Below are positions 48,516 to 59,809 of a DNA stretch of 61,050 nucleotides, in pieces; position 1 is the stretch's first letter, and each line of letters begins with the position of its first letter. This DNA is from a virus: positions 1-61,050 of IMG/VR virus record IMGVR_UViG_3300032288_004306. One strand, given 5' to 3'. The position numbers were made by a program, and so were the translations under genes. Under the pieces are notes generated by a model that saw only the letters and a list, made by a program, of their open reading frames with translations, had not been told where the DNA came from and did not search any database.

Positions 48516-51500
48516 CTATACTTCGCGTCTCCACAGGTCGTGGTTCTCAAGGTTTAACGGGTCCACAAGGTCCATCTGGTCCTGCTGGCATTAATGGTCC
48601 ACAGGGTCCACAGGGTCCATCTGGTCCTGCTGGTGGTCCACAAGGACCAACTGGTGCTACTGGTCCACAAGGTCCGCAAGGCGTAATAGGTAACACTGGT
48701 CCACAAGGTCCGCAAGGCGTAACAGGTAACACTGGTCCACAAGGTCCACAAGGTCCATCTGGTCCAGCTGGTGGTCCTCAAGGTCCACAAGGTGTAACTG
48801 GTCCTCAAGGTCCACAAGGCGTAACTGGTCCACAAGGTCCACAAGGTCCGCAAGGTCCACAGGGTTCTACTGGACCTCAAGGTCCGCAAGGTCCTCAAGG
48901 TCCACAAGGCGTAACTGGTCCGCAAGGTCCACAGGGTTCTACTGGTCCTCAAGGTCCGCAAGGTCCATCTGGAACTGCTGGTGACAGATACGCCACAACC
49001 AGCTCAACAGCTGCAACAATATCTCATCCAGCAACATTTACATTCACAATTGCTCCATCATTAGCATATAGTATATCTCAAACCGTTAGAGTGGCACATA
49101 ATGCCAACAATTACATAGAGGGTATTGTTGTCTCATATGCATCTGGTAATGGTCAATTAATTGTAGATTCAACATCAGCAACTGGCAGCGGCACATACGG
49201 TACATGGGCTGTAAACCTTGCTGGTGCTACTGGATCCCCTGGTCCACAAGGTCCACAGGGATCACAAGGTTCAACTGGTCCACAAGGTCCACAAGGTCCA
49301 CAAGGTCCATCTGGTGCTCAGGGTGATACTGGTGCAACGGGTGCAGCTGGTCCACAAGGTCCACAAGGTGTTGTTGGTAATGCTGGTCCACAAGGTCCAC
49401 AAGGTCCACAAGGTCCACAGGGTCCACAAGGTGGTATTGGTTCAACTGGTGAAGTTGGTCCACAAGGTCCACAAGGTCCACAGGGTCCGCAGGGTTCTAC
49501 TGGTCCACAAGGTCCACAAGGTGTTCTTGGTCCACAAGGTCCACAAGGTCCAGGCGCAAGTGATGCATATGCTCAAGCCAATGCTGCATATGCACGCGCA
49601 AATTCGCTCACGATTCAAGAAGTTTATGCAAGTAATGGTAACGTTGTAAATTCATATTCAAACGTTAACACTATTCAATTTGATAACGATGCTGGATTCA
49701 ATGTAATTGACGAAGCAAATGGTATCGTTTCCATTCAAATGAACAGTACGTTCAAGACATGGAATATTAATGGTGCTCCTGGTCTTGTTGCTTCTGGTCT
49801 TGATACAGTAAACTTTATCGGTCAGGGAATTACTATTGAAGCCAATAATAATTCTTCTCCAAAATCAATCACGTTTACTTCTGCAGCACTTGATGCATAC
49901 ACCACTGGCAATAATTCATATGCTCAAGCCAATGCTGCTCGTAATCAAGCAAACACTGCTCGTGATACTGCGAATGGTGCATATTCTCAAGCCAATGGTG
50001 CATATGCACAGGCTAATGGTGCATATGCTCAAGCAAATACTGGAATTGAATCTGCAAACGGCGCATACGCTCAAGCGAACGGTGCCTATGCTCAAGCAAA
50101 TATTGCTTATGGTCAAGCCAATGACGCATATAGCCAAGCAAATACGGCTCGTGGACAGGCTAACACTGCACGCGATCAGGCTAACACTGCTTATGCTCAA
50201 GCAAATGCTGCTTACGCCGATGCAAATACTCGCGTCTTGAAGGCTGGTGATACAATGACTGGCAACTTAAATGTTGCTGCTACATTGATCACACAAAATG
50301 TCATTCCAAATCTAAACGTCACATATGATCTTGGTACACCAACTCAGCGTTTCAAAGATATCTGGTTATCAAATTCAACCATTTATCTTGGTAATGCTCA
50401 AATCACAACGTTGGAAGATGGACAAACAATTCAAATTCAAACATTGAATGTAAGCACTCTTGAAACTGCAAGTGGCATTAACATTGCTTCTCAGGCAGCT
50501 GATGCTTACACTCAAGCCAACAATGCACGTGAACAGGCTAACTCTGCTCGTGGTCAAGCCAATGCAGCATATGCAGAAGCCAATCTGAAGTTTAATTCAG
50601 CTGGTGGCACAGTAACTGGCAACGTTGCAATCACCCAAAACTTATCATCAAATGGTACAGTTGTCGTTCTTAACGATCCAGTTGTAACTATCGGTATTGC
50701 AAATCTTGCATCAAATGATAACAGAGATCGCGGCTTCGACTTCAAGTATTGGGATACTGAAGAAAGAAGAGGCTTCATTGGTTGGGATAACAGTCTAAAT
50801 GCTCTCACTGGTTACGTTCATGCAACGGAAAACAATGAAGCATTTGGTGGTAATCGTATCAATGCACGATTCCTCAATGTTACGACTGATGATAGACTCA
50901 CAGCTGCAAATGCTAACATAACAACAGCAAATATCACAACTCTTGTTACAAATGGAGCAACAGCGCAGTCAATCACTCTTGGTTCACTTAATGTTGAAAC
51001 ATGGGTTGGTGACTCATACGCTCAAGCCAATGCGGCTCGTGGTCAAGCAAATACAGCACGTGACCAAGCGAATGCTGCTTATGCTGACTCAAATACGAGA
51101 GTATTGAAGGCTGGCGATACTATGACAGGAAACCTTGTCATGAGTGGTGCAACGCTCAATGCTAACATTGCTCATATTTCTACAATTAGAACAGCAAATG
51201 CTCTTTCACTTGAAACGACGGCTGCTCAAAATGTTCTTGTTAAGACAAACGGCAATGAAGTTGTTCGTGTAACGACTGCTAACCAAGTGTTTGTTGGTAC
51301 AAATGCTGCAGCAGTAATTGCTCAACTTGGACTCACTGCTGCAAATGGATATAATGTTCCACTCGCTGCTGTTGATTCTGCAAATAATGGCGTTGAAGTT
51401 ACTGTAATTAATAAGAACACTGGAACTCTTGCATATGCTGAGTTCAATGCGAAAAACGACGAAACACCAAACGGTGAATCTGGATGGATTTCTGTTGGTA

Positions 51501-54500
51501 TTAATAGTGCCAACTACGATGATCCTGACTACACTGTAACTGGTCCAGACGATGGTTACATTCTATATGAAGCCGCCACTGGTTCTGGTGCAAATGGCGA
51601 CTTGATTGTTGGTACTGGCACAAACGGTACAAATAATAAGATCACTTTTGTTGCTGGTGGATTCGGTCGCGAAGATGCTCAATTGATCATCAGCCCACAA
51701 GCACTTAAGAGAGCAGACATTCAAGGTCGTTCGTTGACGTCAAATGTCGCAACGATTCATACTGTTGGTGCTCATACGTTTATTGCAAATGATCAAGTAA
51801 CAATCAGTGGCGTAAGTGCTCCATTCAATGGAACGTTTACAGTAACTGGTGCTCCAACATCGAATACGTTTACATATAACCTTACAAGCACGAATGCATC
51901 ATTTGCTTCAGTTGATCCTGTTGGTAAGGCAGTGCAGTTTGTTGTGTTTAACAGAGGCACTGTTGAGATTCCATCTCAATTGCTTGCTGGTGAAAATGCA
52001 CTCTCAACGCTAATTGATGCAGGTATTGACCTTGCAAATAACTTTGCTGTTGCTGCAGCAGCAGTGGTGGACTATAATGGTCCTGGCGAAACTGTCATGT
52101 TCAACAAGAGCAATGGCTCTCTTGCATACTCTGAGTTCAATGCTCGAAACTCTGAAGCCAACTCTGAACATGGTTGGATTTCTCTTGGTATTAACTCACC
52201 AACCTATAATGATCCATCATTCCCAATCACGAAAGGTGATGATGGTTATCTTCTATACGAAGCACCATTTGGAACAAATAATAGTGGTGACTTGATTATC
52301 GGCACTGGTGTACACGGTCAAAATAATCGTATCATCTTTGCTGCTCAAGGTTTCGACGAAGCCAATGCTCAGATGTCTATCACACCAGACTCGTCAGTGC
52401 GAATTAGAATTAACACTGATTCGACAAGTGCAAACACTGGCGCTCTTACAGTTGATGGTGGTATCGGTATCCTTGGTTCAATGTATATCCAAGGTAATCA
52501 AACAATTCAAGGTGACTTGATTGTTAACGGTACGCAGATCATTCAATCTGTACAAAGCCTCGTTGCTGAAGGTCCAATTTCTCTCGTTGGTAATGATACA
52601 GTTGGAGATACATGGGACTCTGGCGTTGTTGCAGCATATGCTCTATCCAAGACACCAGAAACAGCAAGTATCAATAATAAAGCACTTACAAATAACATTG
52701 TAACACTCACAACAACGTTGAATCATACCTTCGAAGTTGAAGATCTTGTTACAGTTGCAAACGTTGATGCAACATTCGACGGAACATATCGAATCACCAA
52801 CGTAACTGCAAATACGTTCTCATACTACAAACTTGCATCAAACGTTGCATCACAAGCTGATACTGGTGATGCAACAGTCAATAAGAGAATGTACTATGAA
52901 GGTGTTGTCAAGAATGTCAATACCAACTACTGGAACTTCTTCTCAGGTCTACAAACTCGCCCAGAGTTCAATGTTGACTGGAACGATGCAAATCTAGCAT
53001 TCGACGGTATCGTTGCTGGTGCTGCTGACTTCAAGGGTTCATTGAAGTTTGGTACAACAACAAATCAAGTGACATTGAACTATACTGATACAAACAATCG
53101 TACATTGACTGTTCCAGCATTGGGTGGCAATAGAACGTTCGCGTTTATCAATGAAGTTCAAACATTCACTGGTAATCAAACGTTCAGCGATAACGTAACT
53201 GCTCGCAAGATTATTGTCACTGGCGATAATGTTGATGGCACTGGTATGTTCTTACCAACTGCTGCAACTCTCGGCTTCTCAGTCGATGGTGTTGAGCGTG
53301 TAAGATTTGCCACTGGTGAAGCAGTAATCAACGAGAACTCGCAAGATTATAACTTCCGCGTCGAAACAAATAATGATGCTCATGCATTGTTTGTTGATGG
53401 TGGTACTGACAACGTTGGTGTTGGTTTAGACGGACCAACTTCGAAGTTCCACGTTGTTGGTAATGCAAACATTACTCTTGGTATCGTAACTGGTGCTGGT
53501 GTAAATGCTGCAACTGTCAACGCAACAACGTTGAACGCCGCAACACTTATCACGAATGCTGGTATCAACGTAACGGCTCAAGCTGCTGATGCTTATGGTC
53601 AAGCAAACTCTGCTCGCGATCAAGCCAATACAGCATACGGTCAAGCCAACGACGCATATAGTCAAGCAAACACGGCTCGTAACCAAGCCAACAGTGCTTA
53701 CGGTGCAGCAAATAATCGTGTGTTGAAGGCTGGCGATGTTATGACTGGCACTCTCAACGTCAACTTTGCTGGCGTTGGATTGAATGTTAACACTGATGCA
53801 GTATTCGGAAACACGATTGCAGTTGGCTCTGGTGCGCAAATTAGCCTACCAAATCTAGTTGCTCAGTTTACGTCAAATCAAAATGGCTATAGCCAAATTA
53901 ACTTTACAAATCAAAATGCTGGAACAAATGCTTCTGGTGATGTGGTTGTAACTGCTGATGATGGTAGTGATACCGCATACTACATTGATATGGGTCTCAA
54001 CAGCAGCGGATTTAACGATCCAACATATGCGATTATGAAGGCTCACGATGGTTATGTGTATATCAACGGCGGCAACCTCGTCATGGGTACTTCTACCTCT
54101 GGCGATGACGTGGTTCTCTTTGCTGGTGGCACTGGTGCAGCCAACGAAGGATTGCGTGTATTCTCTAACGGTGATATAAATGTAAGCAAGACATTGTGGG
54201 TTGGTGGAAATAATATTTCTGCTAAACTCAATGCTGCATACGGTCAAGCCAATAGTGCTTATGATGCTGCAAATAATGCCAAGGTTACAGTTTATGCCAA
54301 TAGCGATTCAGGCGTAACAACTCAAGCAATCAACTTTGTAAATACATCTTCAGTTCTTGTGGCTGTTGCAAACAGTGGCGGTAATTCTAATGTCACTCTA
54401 ACGCTTGCTGGAACACCATACGATCAAGCCAATGCTGCTAGATTGCAAGCGAATACTGCTCGTGGAACTGCTAATGATGCATATGGTCAAGCAAATGCTG

Positions 54501-55930
54501 CTTATGGTCAATCAAACACGGCACGTGATACCGCAAATGCTGCTTACGCTCAAGCCAATTCAGACTATCAACCAGCAGTAACTGAACTTGCTGTTACGAA
54601 CAATGGCACAACAGCATATCGATTTGATCAATACGGTGCTACAACAGACGATCCAACGATCTATGTTCGTGCTGGCGAAACAATTGCATTTAATCTAAAC
54701 AATGCTGGTCACCCATTTGCAATTCGTGTTTCGAATGGCGGTTCAAACTATGATACAGGGTTGACGCACGTTGCAACAGATGGCACAGTAAGCACTGGCT
54801 CGAGTGCGCAAGGGAAAGTCGCTGGTAAACTTTACTGGAAGGTTCCTTTTGAACTTGGTGGAAACACTTATGTTTATCAATGCACTTCACACGCTGGAAT
54901 GGTTGGTAACATTGTCATTGAAACTGACAGTACTGTCATTTATGCCCAAGCAAATACTGCTCGCGACCAAGCCAATAGTGCTCGTGGACAGGCTAATGCT
55001 GCGTTTGCTCGCGCTAACCTTGTTTATACTCAAGCAAATAATGCATACGCCCAAGCAAACTTGGTTTATGGTGTTGCTAACGATGCATACGGACAAGCAA
55101 ATGCAGCTTACACTGCAGCAAATAATGCCAAGGTGACTGTATTTGCGAATAGCGGCGCAGCAAATGCAACAACACAAACAATCAATTTTGTGAACACATC
55201 GTCAATCCTTGTGACTGTTGCAAATACTGCAGGCAATGCTAATATTACATTGTCAATCATTGGTACTCCATATGATCAGGCAAATGCTGCTCGTGGTCAA
55301 GCAAATACAGCATATGGACAAGCCAACGACGCATATGGTCAAGCAAACACTGCCAGAACTCAAGCAAACACTGCTCGCGACCAAGCAAATACTGCTTATG
55401 ACCAAGCAAACACTGCCAGAACTCAAGCAAACACTGCTCGCGATCAAGCCAATACTGCTCGTGACACAGCCAATGCTGCATATGGTGCTGCGAACACTGC
55501 GGGTACAAATGCACTAGCTGCTTATGGTCAAGCAAACGCTGCATATGCTCGCGCTAATACTATTATCGATGGTACTGTTGCGATTAAGACGTTGTCGATG
55601 ACACAAAACCTCATCGCTGATACTGGAGCAACTGGCACAGAAATTGTCAACTTGTCTCTAGGCGACGTCTTTAGATTTGTCTTGGTTGGTGGAACGACAT
55701 TTACCTTCAATAATGCGCCAAGTTCTGGAACAGCGAAGTCTGTGTCTCTATTGGTGCAGCAGGATGCTACTGGTGGTCGCACAGTTTCTTGGGGTAATAC
55801 AATCTACTGGGCTGGTGGTTCTGCGCCTCCAGCAACGACAACAGCAAATGCTCGTGACTTGTATACCTTCATCACCTTTGATGGTGGCAGCACGTTCTGG
55901 GGCACATTGTCTATCAAGGACGCTAGATAA
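48512..55930 (+). CDS. Giant mosaic fibre, collagen-like and AQAN repeats
   Basis: A 2472-residue fibre. Order: collagen-like Gly-Pro-Gln triplets (about residues 17-155), a beta domain, a second collagen stretch (about 240-350), then shaft modules separated by seven clusters of 7-residue [14 protein letters not shown] repeats. Between clusters lie fibre domains such as [12 protein letters not shown] (three copies), three copies of a domain with (G/A)W(I)S(V/L)GINS...DDGY(I/L)LYE, and two copies of a small (T)FTV or (T)YRIT strand module. A cupredoxin-like domain occupies about 2023-2145. The last 110 residues form the knob shared with 35199-37544 ([26 protein letters not shown]). It probably trimerises and binds the host. 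An intrinsic terminator overlaps its stop. Confidence 0.82.
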   Translation: MTILRVSTGRGSQGLTGPQGPSGPAGINGPQGPQGPSGPAGGPQGPTGATGPQGPQGVIGNTGPQGPQGVTGNTGPQGPQGPSGPAGGPQGPQGVTGPQGPQGVTGPQGPQGPQGPQGSTGPQGPQGPQGPQGVTGPQGPQGSTGPQGPQGPSGTAGDRYATTSSTAATISHPATFTFTIAPSLAYSISQTVRVAHNANNYIEGIVVSYASGNGQLIVDSTSATGSGTYGTWAVNLAGATGSPGPQGPQGSQGSTGPQGPQGPQGPSGAQGDTGATGAAGPQGPQGVVGNAGPQGPQGPQGPQGPQGGIGSTGEVGPQGPQGPQGPQGSTGPQGPQGVLGPQGPQGPGASDAYAQANAAYARANSLTIQEVYASNGNVVNSYSNVNTIQFDNDAGFNVIDEANGIVSIQMNSTFKTWNINGAPGLVASGLDTVNFIGQGITIEANNNSSPKSITFTSAALDAYTTGNNSYAQANAARNQANTARDTANGAYSQANGAYAQANGAYAQANTGIESANGAYAQANGAYAQANIAYGQANDAYSQANTARGQANTARDQANTAYAQANAAYADANTRVLKAGDTMTGNLNVAATLITQNVIPNLNVTYDLGTPTQRFKDIWLSNSTIYLGNAQITTLEDGQTIQIQTLNVSTLETASGINIASQAADAYTQANNAREQANSARGQANAAYAEANLKFNSAGGTVTGNVAITQNLSSNGTVVVLNDPVVTIGIANLASNDNRDRGFDFKYWDTEERRGFIGWDNSLNALTGYVHATENNEAFGGNRINARFLNVTTDDRLTAANANITTANITTLVTNGATAQSITLGSLNVETWVGDSYAQANAARGQANTARDQANAAYADSNTRVLKAGDTMTGNLVMSGATLNANIAHISTIRTANALSLETTAAQNVLVKTNGNEVVRVTTANQVFVGTNAAAVIAQLGLTAANGYNVPLAAVDSANNGVEVTVINKNTGTLAYAEFNAKNDETPNGESGWISVGINSANYDDPDYTVTGPDDGYILYEAATGSGANGDLIVGTGTNGTNNKITFVAGGFGREDAQLIISPQALKRADIQGRSLTSNVATIHTVGAHTFIANDQVTISGVSAPFNGTFTVTGAPTSNTFTYNLTSTNASFASVDPVGKAVQFVVFNRGTVEIPSQLLAGENALSTLIDAGIDLANNFAVAAAAVVDYNGPGETVMFNKSNGSLAYSEFNARNSEANSEHGWISLGINSPTYNDPSFPITKGDDGYLLYEAPFGTNNSGDLIIGTGVHGQNNRIIFAAQGFDEANAQMSITPDSSVRIRINTDSTSANTGALTVDGGIGILGSMYIQGNQTIQGDLIVNGTQIIQSVQSLVAEGPISLVGNDTVGDTWDSGVVAAYALSKTPETASINNKALTNNIVTLTTTLNHTFEVEDLVTVANVDATFDGTYRITNVTANTFSYYKLASNVASQADTGDATVNKRMYYEGVVKNVNTNYWNFFSGLQTRPEFNVDWNDANLAFDGIVAGAADFKGSLKFGTTTNQVTLNYTDTNNRTLTVPALGGNRTFAFINEVQTFTGNQTFSDNVTARKIIVTGDNVDGTGMFLPTAATLGFSVDGVERVRFATGEAVINENSQDYNFRVETNNDAHALFVDGGTDNVGVGLDGPTSKFHVVGNANITLGIVTGAGVNAATVNATTLNAATLITNAGINVTAQAADAYGQANSARDQANTAYGQANDAYSQANTARNQANSAYGAANNRVLKAGDVMTGTLNVNFAGVGLNVNTDAVFGNTIAVGSGAQISLPNLVAQFTSNQNGYSQINFTNQNAGTNASGDVVVTADDGSDTAYYIDMGLNSSGFNDPTYAIMKAHDGYVYINGGNLVMGTSTSGDDVVLFAGGTGAANEGLRVFSNGDINVSKTLWVGGNNISAKLNAAYGQANSAYDAANNAKVTVYANSDSGVTTQAINFVNTSSVLVAVANSGGNSNVTLTLAGTPYDQANAARLQANTARGTANDAYGQANAAYGQSNTARDTANAAYAQANSDYQPAVTELAVTNNGTTAYRFDQYGATTDDPTIYVRAGETIAFNLNNAGHPFAIRVSNGGSNYDTGLTHVATDGTVSTGSSAQGKVAGKLYWKVPFELGGNTYVYQCTSHAGMVGNIVIETDSTVIYAQANTARDQANSARGQANAAFARANLVYTQANNAYAQANLVYGVANDAYGQANAAYTAANNAKVTVFANSGAANATTQTINFVNTSSILVTVANTAGNANITLSIIGTPYDQANAARGQANTAYGQANDAYGQANTARTQANTARDQANTAYDQANTARTQANTARDQANTARDTANAAYGAANTAGTNALAAYGQANAAYARANTIIDGTVAIKTLSMTQNLIADTGATGTEIVNLSLGDVFRFVLVGGTTFTFNNAPSSGTAKSVSLLVQQDATGGRTVSWGNTIYWAGGSAPPATTTANARDLYTFITFDGGSTFWGTLSIKDAR
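48560..49560 (+). repeat. Two collagen-like Gly-Pro-Gln stretches
   Basis: Gly-x-y triplets run from about 48560 to 48985 and from about 49228 to 49560, broken by a beta domain. Pro is almost always in the X position (G-P-Q), unlike the X-Pro-Gly pattern of the fibre at 38323. DNA units are near-identical GGTCCACAA copies, so this array is younger or more homogenised. Confidence 0.88.
49918..55560 (+). repeat. Dispersed 21-bp AQAN heptad clusters
   Basis: Seven clusters of a 7-residue repeat (A-Y-A-Q-A-N-x or A-R-D-Q-A-N-T) at about 49918-50240, 50500-50590, 51018-51085, 53582-53705, 54225-54560, 54945-55110 and 55270-55560. Seven-residue periodicity with Ala at core positions suggests slender coiled-coil or helical linkers. 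Confidence 0.82.
54580..54945 (+). other. Cupredoxin-like domain in the giant fibre
   Basis: Within the fibre, residues about 2023-2145 read as a plastocyanin-type fold: [28 protein letters not shown] with His2067, [10 protein letters not shown], then [17 protein letters not shown] with Cys2124, His2127 and Met2130. These are the four ligands of a type 1 copper site in the usual order and spacing (H ... C-x2-H-x2-M). Confidence 0.75.
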
Positions 55931-55951
55931 TAGAGTCTAGCGTCTCTTTTT
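55919..55951 (+). terminator. Intrinsic terminator overlapping the fibre stop
   Basis: A perfect 9-bp stem, GACGCTAGA (55919-55927) with TCTAGCGTC (55936-55944), followed by TCTTTTT. The TAA stop lies in the loop. It would end the giant-fibre transcript and isolate the glycosyltransferase cluster downstream. Confidence 0.85.
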
Positions 55952-55960
55952 GAGTTTGTT

Positions 55961-56962
55961 ATGAAATTACATGTATTGGTCAATCCAAGAAACCCTACAG
56001 GTTTAATGAACCGCATTGACCCCTTTGCGGTTCATGCCTACAAATACATCAAACATCTTTTACCATATTATGACATAGTTCATTATGGTGTAGAAGGTGC
56101 ACAAGTAGATTGTGAACATGTAAATGTTCCAGATATTAATGGGATTGACACTATTGCATTTAATAGAGCTGCTGGCGAAGAAATTGCAAAAAGAAAATCG
56201 CCCAATGATTTGATTATCAGTTTTTTTGGTAAAGATAATCAGCTTGCTTGCGATATGAACCCTGATTGTAAGGTTGTTGAGCCTTCAATTGGTTATCGTG
56301 CCAATGGAGTTTTTGCTCCATATCGTGTATTCACTTCATATGCAAATATGCATTATTTCTATGGTGAGCGCGGAATGCTCATGAACCCTTCGTGGTTTGA
56401 TGCTGTGATACCAAACCCATTTACTATTTCTGAATTTGAATACTCTGATATAAAAGATGATTATTATTTGTATCTTGGTCGCGTTGTAGAAGAAAAGGGA
56501 ATTCATCTTGCCATTCAAGCAACAGAAAAACTCGGAAAGAAATTGATTATTGCTGGACCAGCGCAAAATTTAAATCATCTTGGATACAAATCTATTCCAA
56601 GTCATGTACAATTAGTTGGTTATGTGAATGCTGAACAAAGAAATGAGTTGCTTAAAAATGCAAAAGCATTACTTGGTTTAACATACTATCTTGAACCATT
56701 TGGGAATATGGTTATTGAAGCCAATCTTTGCGGAACACCTGTAATTACAACTGACTGGGGCGCATTCCCAGAAATTGTAGTTGAAGGTGTGACTGGATTT
56801 AGAGTCAGAGACTTCCAATCACTATTAACTGCAATGAATAAAGTAGATTTGCTAGATTCATTTGAATGTCATGAACATGGCTTACAGTTCTCTGATGAGA
56901 ATGTGCACGAATTGCATCATCGTTATTTGCAAAAAGTGATAAAGAATTCTTTCTATGACTAG
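55961..56962 (+). CDS. GT4-type glycosyltransferase
   Basis: A 333-residue GT-B enzyme of the GT4 type. C-terminal Rossmann half: YYLYLGRVVEEKGIHLAIQA, KKLIIAGPAQ, VQLVGYVNAEQRNELLKNAK, and the nucleotide-sugar block EPFGNMVIEANLCGTPVITT followed by DWGAFPEIV, which carries the two-glutamate E-x7-E motif. It acts in the cytoplasm on an unknown acceptor. It begins 10 bases after the fibre terminator and overlaps the next gene by 8 bases. Modification of the fibre or of host glycans are both possible. Confidence 0.85.
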   Translation: MKLHVLVNPRNPTGLMNRIDPFAVHAYKYIKHLLPYYDIVHYGVEGAQVDCEHVNVPDINGIDTIAFNRAAGEEIAKRKSPNDLIISFFGKDNQLACDMNPDCKVVEPSIGYRANGVFAPYRVFTSYANMHYFYGERGMLMNPSWFDAVIPNPFTISEFEYSDIKDDYYLYLGRVVEEKGIHLAIQATEKLGKKLIIAGPAQNLNHLGYKSIPSHVQLVGYVNAEQRNELLKNAKALLGLTYYLEPFGNMVIEANLCGTPVITTDWGAFPEIVVEGVTGFRVRDFQSLLTAMNKVDLLDSFECHEHGLQFSDENVHELHHRYLQKVIKNSFYD

Positions 56963-57707
56963 CAAACTTTTTATTATACCTTCTACCATTCAAGCCAAAG
57001 AAGGAAAATTCACATACTCAAATACAAGAAGTGTATTTTCAACTGAAGAACGATTACGACAAACAATTTTTACAATCAATTCTATTCAAAACGCATACCC
57101 CAACTCTCATGTGGTTTTATTAGATTCTTCTGATGATTATCAAAATTTAAAATTAGAATTTAAACATATACCAAATTTAGATTTTATTTCAGTTAGAGAA
57201 TTATCCCCAGAGAATGCAGATGTAATTAACACACACCCGAATAAAAGTTTATGTGAATGTTTAATGATGAACACTTATTATAAACATTTTAAAAAACAAA
57301 TAAAACAATATGATTATGTGATCAAGGCTTGCGGAAGATATTTTTATTTTAACTTCTATGATCTTTTCACAGAAGAAAATAAAGAAAAAATATTTTTCAA
57401 GCACCCATTGAATTTTGAATGGAATGATAGTTGGAACTATCATTTTGTTGATTTACGAGAAATTCAAAACAATAATCGACTATATCAATATTGTACCGTA
57501 TTATTTGCTTTTGGTAGCATTCATTTAGAAAAGTTCATAGATATAAATGAATCAGTTATTCATCTATTAAAACAACCTAGTATGAGACATTATGATATTG
57601 AAACGCTATCATATTATTTGACAAGACCATACGCAAAAGATATTGTAGAAGTTGATTGGAAAGTTTGCGGTTGGGACGGAACATCTGGTCGATTTATGTA
57701 TTATTAA
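56955..57707 (+). CDS. Putative GT-A-like glycosyltransferase
   Basis: A 250-residue protein with a glycosyltransferase-like opening: LRQTIFTINSIQNAYPNSHVVLLDSSD, then LCECLMMNTYYKHF, then YVIKACGRYFYFNFYDLF, and a C-terminal part ending in KVCGWDGTSGRFMYY. The pattern recalls small uncharacterised transferases of aquatic phages and bacteria, with KxxGRY as a recurrent motif. No clear DxD pair other than DSSDD. No signal peptide. Coupled to the GT4 gene by overlap. Moderate support for a transferase; donor and acceptor unknown. Confidence 0.55.
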   Translation: MTSKLFIIPSTIQAKEGKFTYSNTRSVFSTEERLRQTIFTINSIQNAYPNSHVVLLDSSDDYQNLKLEFKHIPNLDFISVRELSPENADVINTHPNKSLCECLMMNTYYKHFKKQIKQYDYVIKACGRYFYFNFYDLFTEENKEKIFFKHPLNFEWNDSWNYHFVDLREIQNNNRLYQYCTVLFAFGSIHLEKFIDINESVIHLLKQPSMRHYDIETLSYYLTRPYAKDIVEVDWKVCGWDGTSGRFMYY

Positions 57708-57713
57708 GAACAT

Positions 57714-58271
57714 ATGAAAACTAAACTAATTATCACAGACGATTTTTATTCGAATCCAGATGCAGTTCGATCTTATGCACTATCACAATCGTTTGAGGTT
57801 CGAGGAAACTATCCAGGACTTCGAACTAAACCATATCTTCCAGACGACGTTAAAGATGCAATTCAATACATCGTCTATAACGCTGGCGGCAAAGTAACTG
57901 ATTGGATGGAGAATTGTGGTTATACTGGCGCATTTCAAATTTGCACTGCGCAAGATAGAACTTGGATTCATGCTGACAGTTATAACACTTGGGCTGCTGT
58001 CTGTTATCTTACGCCAGATGCTCCAATTTCATCTGGAACTGCTTTATATCGTCACAAAGCCAGCGGCGACTATGAAAGAAAAGATAACTCGCAACCCCAT
58101 CTAGATGGTAATGATTATACCAAATGGGAAAAAACAGATTATGTTGCAAACAAATATAATCGAATTGTGGTGTATCGTGGTAATTTATATCATGCATCAC
58201 TAGATTATTTCGGCGATAATTATCAAAACGGTCGATTATTTCAAACTTTCTTTTTTAATACTGAATACTAA
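57714..58271 (+). CDS. DUF6445-like putative 2OG-Fe(II) oxygenase
   Basis: A 185-residue protein: ITDDFYSNPDAVRSYALSQ, GNYPGLRTKPYLP, DRTWIHADSYNTWAAVCYLTP (His and Asp of an H-x-D pair), SSGTALYRHKASG, and NRIVVYRGNLYHASLDYFG with a distal His, then GRLFQTFFFN whose Arg would bind 2-oxoglutarate. This is the pattern of the DUF6445 family (from memory), a relative of 2OG oxygenases. The stop overlaps the next ATG (TAATG). The setting between glycosyltransferases repeats the hydroxylase-plus-transferase pairing of the first cluster. Confidence 0.68.
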   Translation: MKTKLIITDDFYSNPDAVRSYALSQSFEVRGNYPGLRTKPYLPDDVKDAIQYIVYNAGGKVTDWMENCGYTGAFQICTAQDRTWIHADSYNTWAAVCYLTPDAPISSGTALYRHKASGDYERKDNSQPHLDGNDYTKWEKTDYVANKYNRIVVYRGNLYHASLDYFGDNYQNGRLFQTFFFNTEY

Positions 58272-59020
58272 TGAAAATTCTTCATGTTGTTTTTTCTTGC
58301 AATCGTTTAAAATATCTAACTCAATCTATCGATTCTTGGTGCAATTTAAATTATGGCGGGCATCAAGTAACAAGATTAATTGTTGATGATTATCCTAGAA
58401 CTCGAAATGATGCTATATTTGAGTTGCTCGGAAAAACGCACAACACTCTATTATGGAGAAACACTGAGAATTTAGGGTTGTCTGTTACCTGGTCTAATTT
58501 CTTTAATTGGCTTAAAACTCAAGATTATGATTATGTCTTACATCAAGAAGACGATGTTATTTTAAAAGGTGTAACTCGTATTGATGATATGATTGAGTGT
58601 TTAGAATCTAACCCTAAAATTGCTTCTGTTGTGTTACAAAGGCAACCATGGTACTTCACTGAAACAAAAAGTAGAATAGAACTCGACGATGTACCTTTTA
58701 AAAACTATTGGTACTCGAAAAATACTAAAACGTTCCCTATTATATTCTCTTTATATCGTAAAAATATTGTAGAGTATCCATTTCAAGAATATTGGAACTT
58801 CAATTTAAATGAGGGGATGATAATGGTCTATCTAGATCATTATCATCAAATGTATTCCGCAACTCTAAAAGGATATAATGGAGAAAATTTGATAGAGCAT
58901 ATTGGAGAGGAATCAACAGGAAAGAGAATTCTTCCTGGAGAGCCAAGATATGAATATTTCGCTCATATGGATCCTGATAAAGTATACACTTCTCGAGAAG
59001 GGAAATTGATCGAGGACTAA
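58271..59020 (+). CDS. GT-A fold glycosyltransferase
   Basis: A 249-residue enzyme of the GT2/GT-A type: ILHVVFSCNRLKYLTQSIDSW, RLIVDDYPRTRND, RNTENLGLSVTWSNFFNW, and YDYVLHQEDDVILKG with a DxD-like EDD metal site. The second half (SVVLQRQPWYF, FSLYRKNIVEYPFQEYW, EHIGEESTGKRI) is specific. Fourth gene of the cluster that follows the giant fibre. Acceptor unknown. Confidence 0.75.
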   Translation: MKILHVVFSCNRLKYLTQSIDSWCNLNYGGHQVTRLIVDDYPRTRNDAIFELLGKTHNTLLWRNTENLGLSVTWSNFFNWLKTQDYDYVLHQEDDVILKGVTRIDDMIECLESNPKIASVVLQRQPWYFTETKSRIELDDVPFKNYWYSKNTKTFPIIFSLYRKNIVEYPFQEYWNFNLNEGMIMVYLDHYHQMYSATLKGYNGENLIEHIGEESTGKRILPGEPRYEYFAHMDPDKVYTSREGKLIED

Positions 59021-59046
59021 ATATAGGATAATTAGAGAGGTTTTAA

Positions 59047-59808
59047 ATGGCGCAACCTTCTTCCCGCACAGAATTAAAAGACTATTGTCTCCGCAAATTG
59101 GGATTCCCAGTCGTAGATATTAACGTCGATGAAGATCAATTAGAAGATCGTATCGATGATGCATTGCAACTGTTTCAACAGTATCATTTCGATGGAACTG
59201 AAAGAACTTGGTTAGCGCATCAATTAACTGCTGGTGACATTCAGAACAAGTATATTCAGCTCGCTGATTCGATTATCGGAGTTTCGAAGGTATTTCCATA
59301 TACAGGATCGACTCAATCTTCGACTTCTTCAGCTGGATTTAACATCTTTGATATCAACTATCAGTTGCGTCTCAACGATTTTTATAATCTAACTTCTTCT
59401 TCTTACACCTATTATGTGATCGCTCGCGAGCATCTCTCAATGCTCGATATGATCATTACAGGCGAATACCCATACACCTTTAATAAGAAAACAGGTCGTC
59501 TAAATCTTCAAATCGAAATGGCGAAAAGATTTACTCCTGGAAACTATATGGTTTTCGAATGTTTTAGAATCGTCGATCAAGAAGTTTATTATAAAGTCTT
59601 CAATGACGTTTGGATTAAAGAATACACCGCTCAGTTGTTTAAGAGACAATGGGGTGAGAATCTCAAGAAATACGACAACTATGTTCTTCCTGGTGGATTG
59701 ACAATCAATGGTCAAAAGATTTGGGACGAAGCCAGCGTAGAAATTGAGAAACTAGAAGAAAAACTCCGCGACACATACGAAGAACCAGTACCATTCCTAG
59801 TGGGATAA
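59047..59808 (+). CDS. 13: gp13 neck protein
   Basis: A 253-residue homologue of T4 gp13 (309), part of the neck that closes the filled head and receives the tail. Motifs: SSRTELKDYCLRKLGFPV, DDALQLFQQYHFDG, YYVIAREHLSMLDM, FNKKTGRLNL, FECFRIVDQEVYYKVFND and FKRQWGENLKKY. GAGAGG lies 8 bases before the ATG. gp14 starts 1 base after it. Confidence 0.9.
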   Translation: MAQPSSRTELKDYCLRKLGFPVVDINVDEDQLEDRIDDALQLFQQYHFDGTERTWLAHQLTAGDIQNKYIQLADSIIGVSKVFPYTGSTQSSTSSAGFNIFDINYQLRLNDFYNLTSSSYTYYVIAREHLSMLDMIITGEYPYTFNKKTGRLNLQIEMAKRFTPGNYMVFECFRIVDQEVYYKVFNDVWIKEYTAQLFKRQWGENLKKYDNYVLPGGLTINGQKIWDEASVEIEKLEEKLRDTYEEPVPFLVG

Positions 59809-59809
59809 A

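Noticed and set aside
48554-49481. Minus-strand and alternate-frame ORFs across the Gly-Pro-Gln repeats
   Set aside because: They are low-complexity shadows of the repeat (for example Trp-Thr-Leu-Arg runs) with no independent support.
38449-49560. CRISPR array suggested by regular short repeats
   Set aside because: The periods (9 and 21 bases) are in frame with coding triplets or heptads. There are no spacers of constant length and no cas genes.
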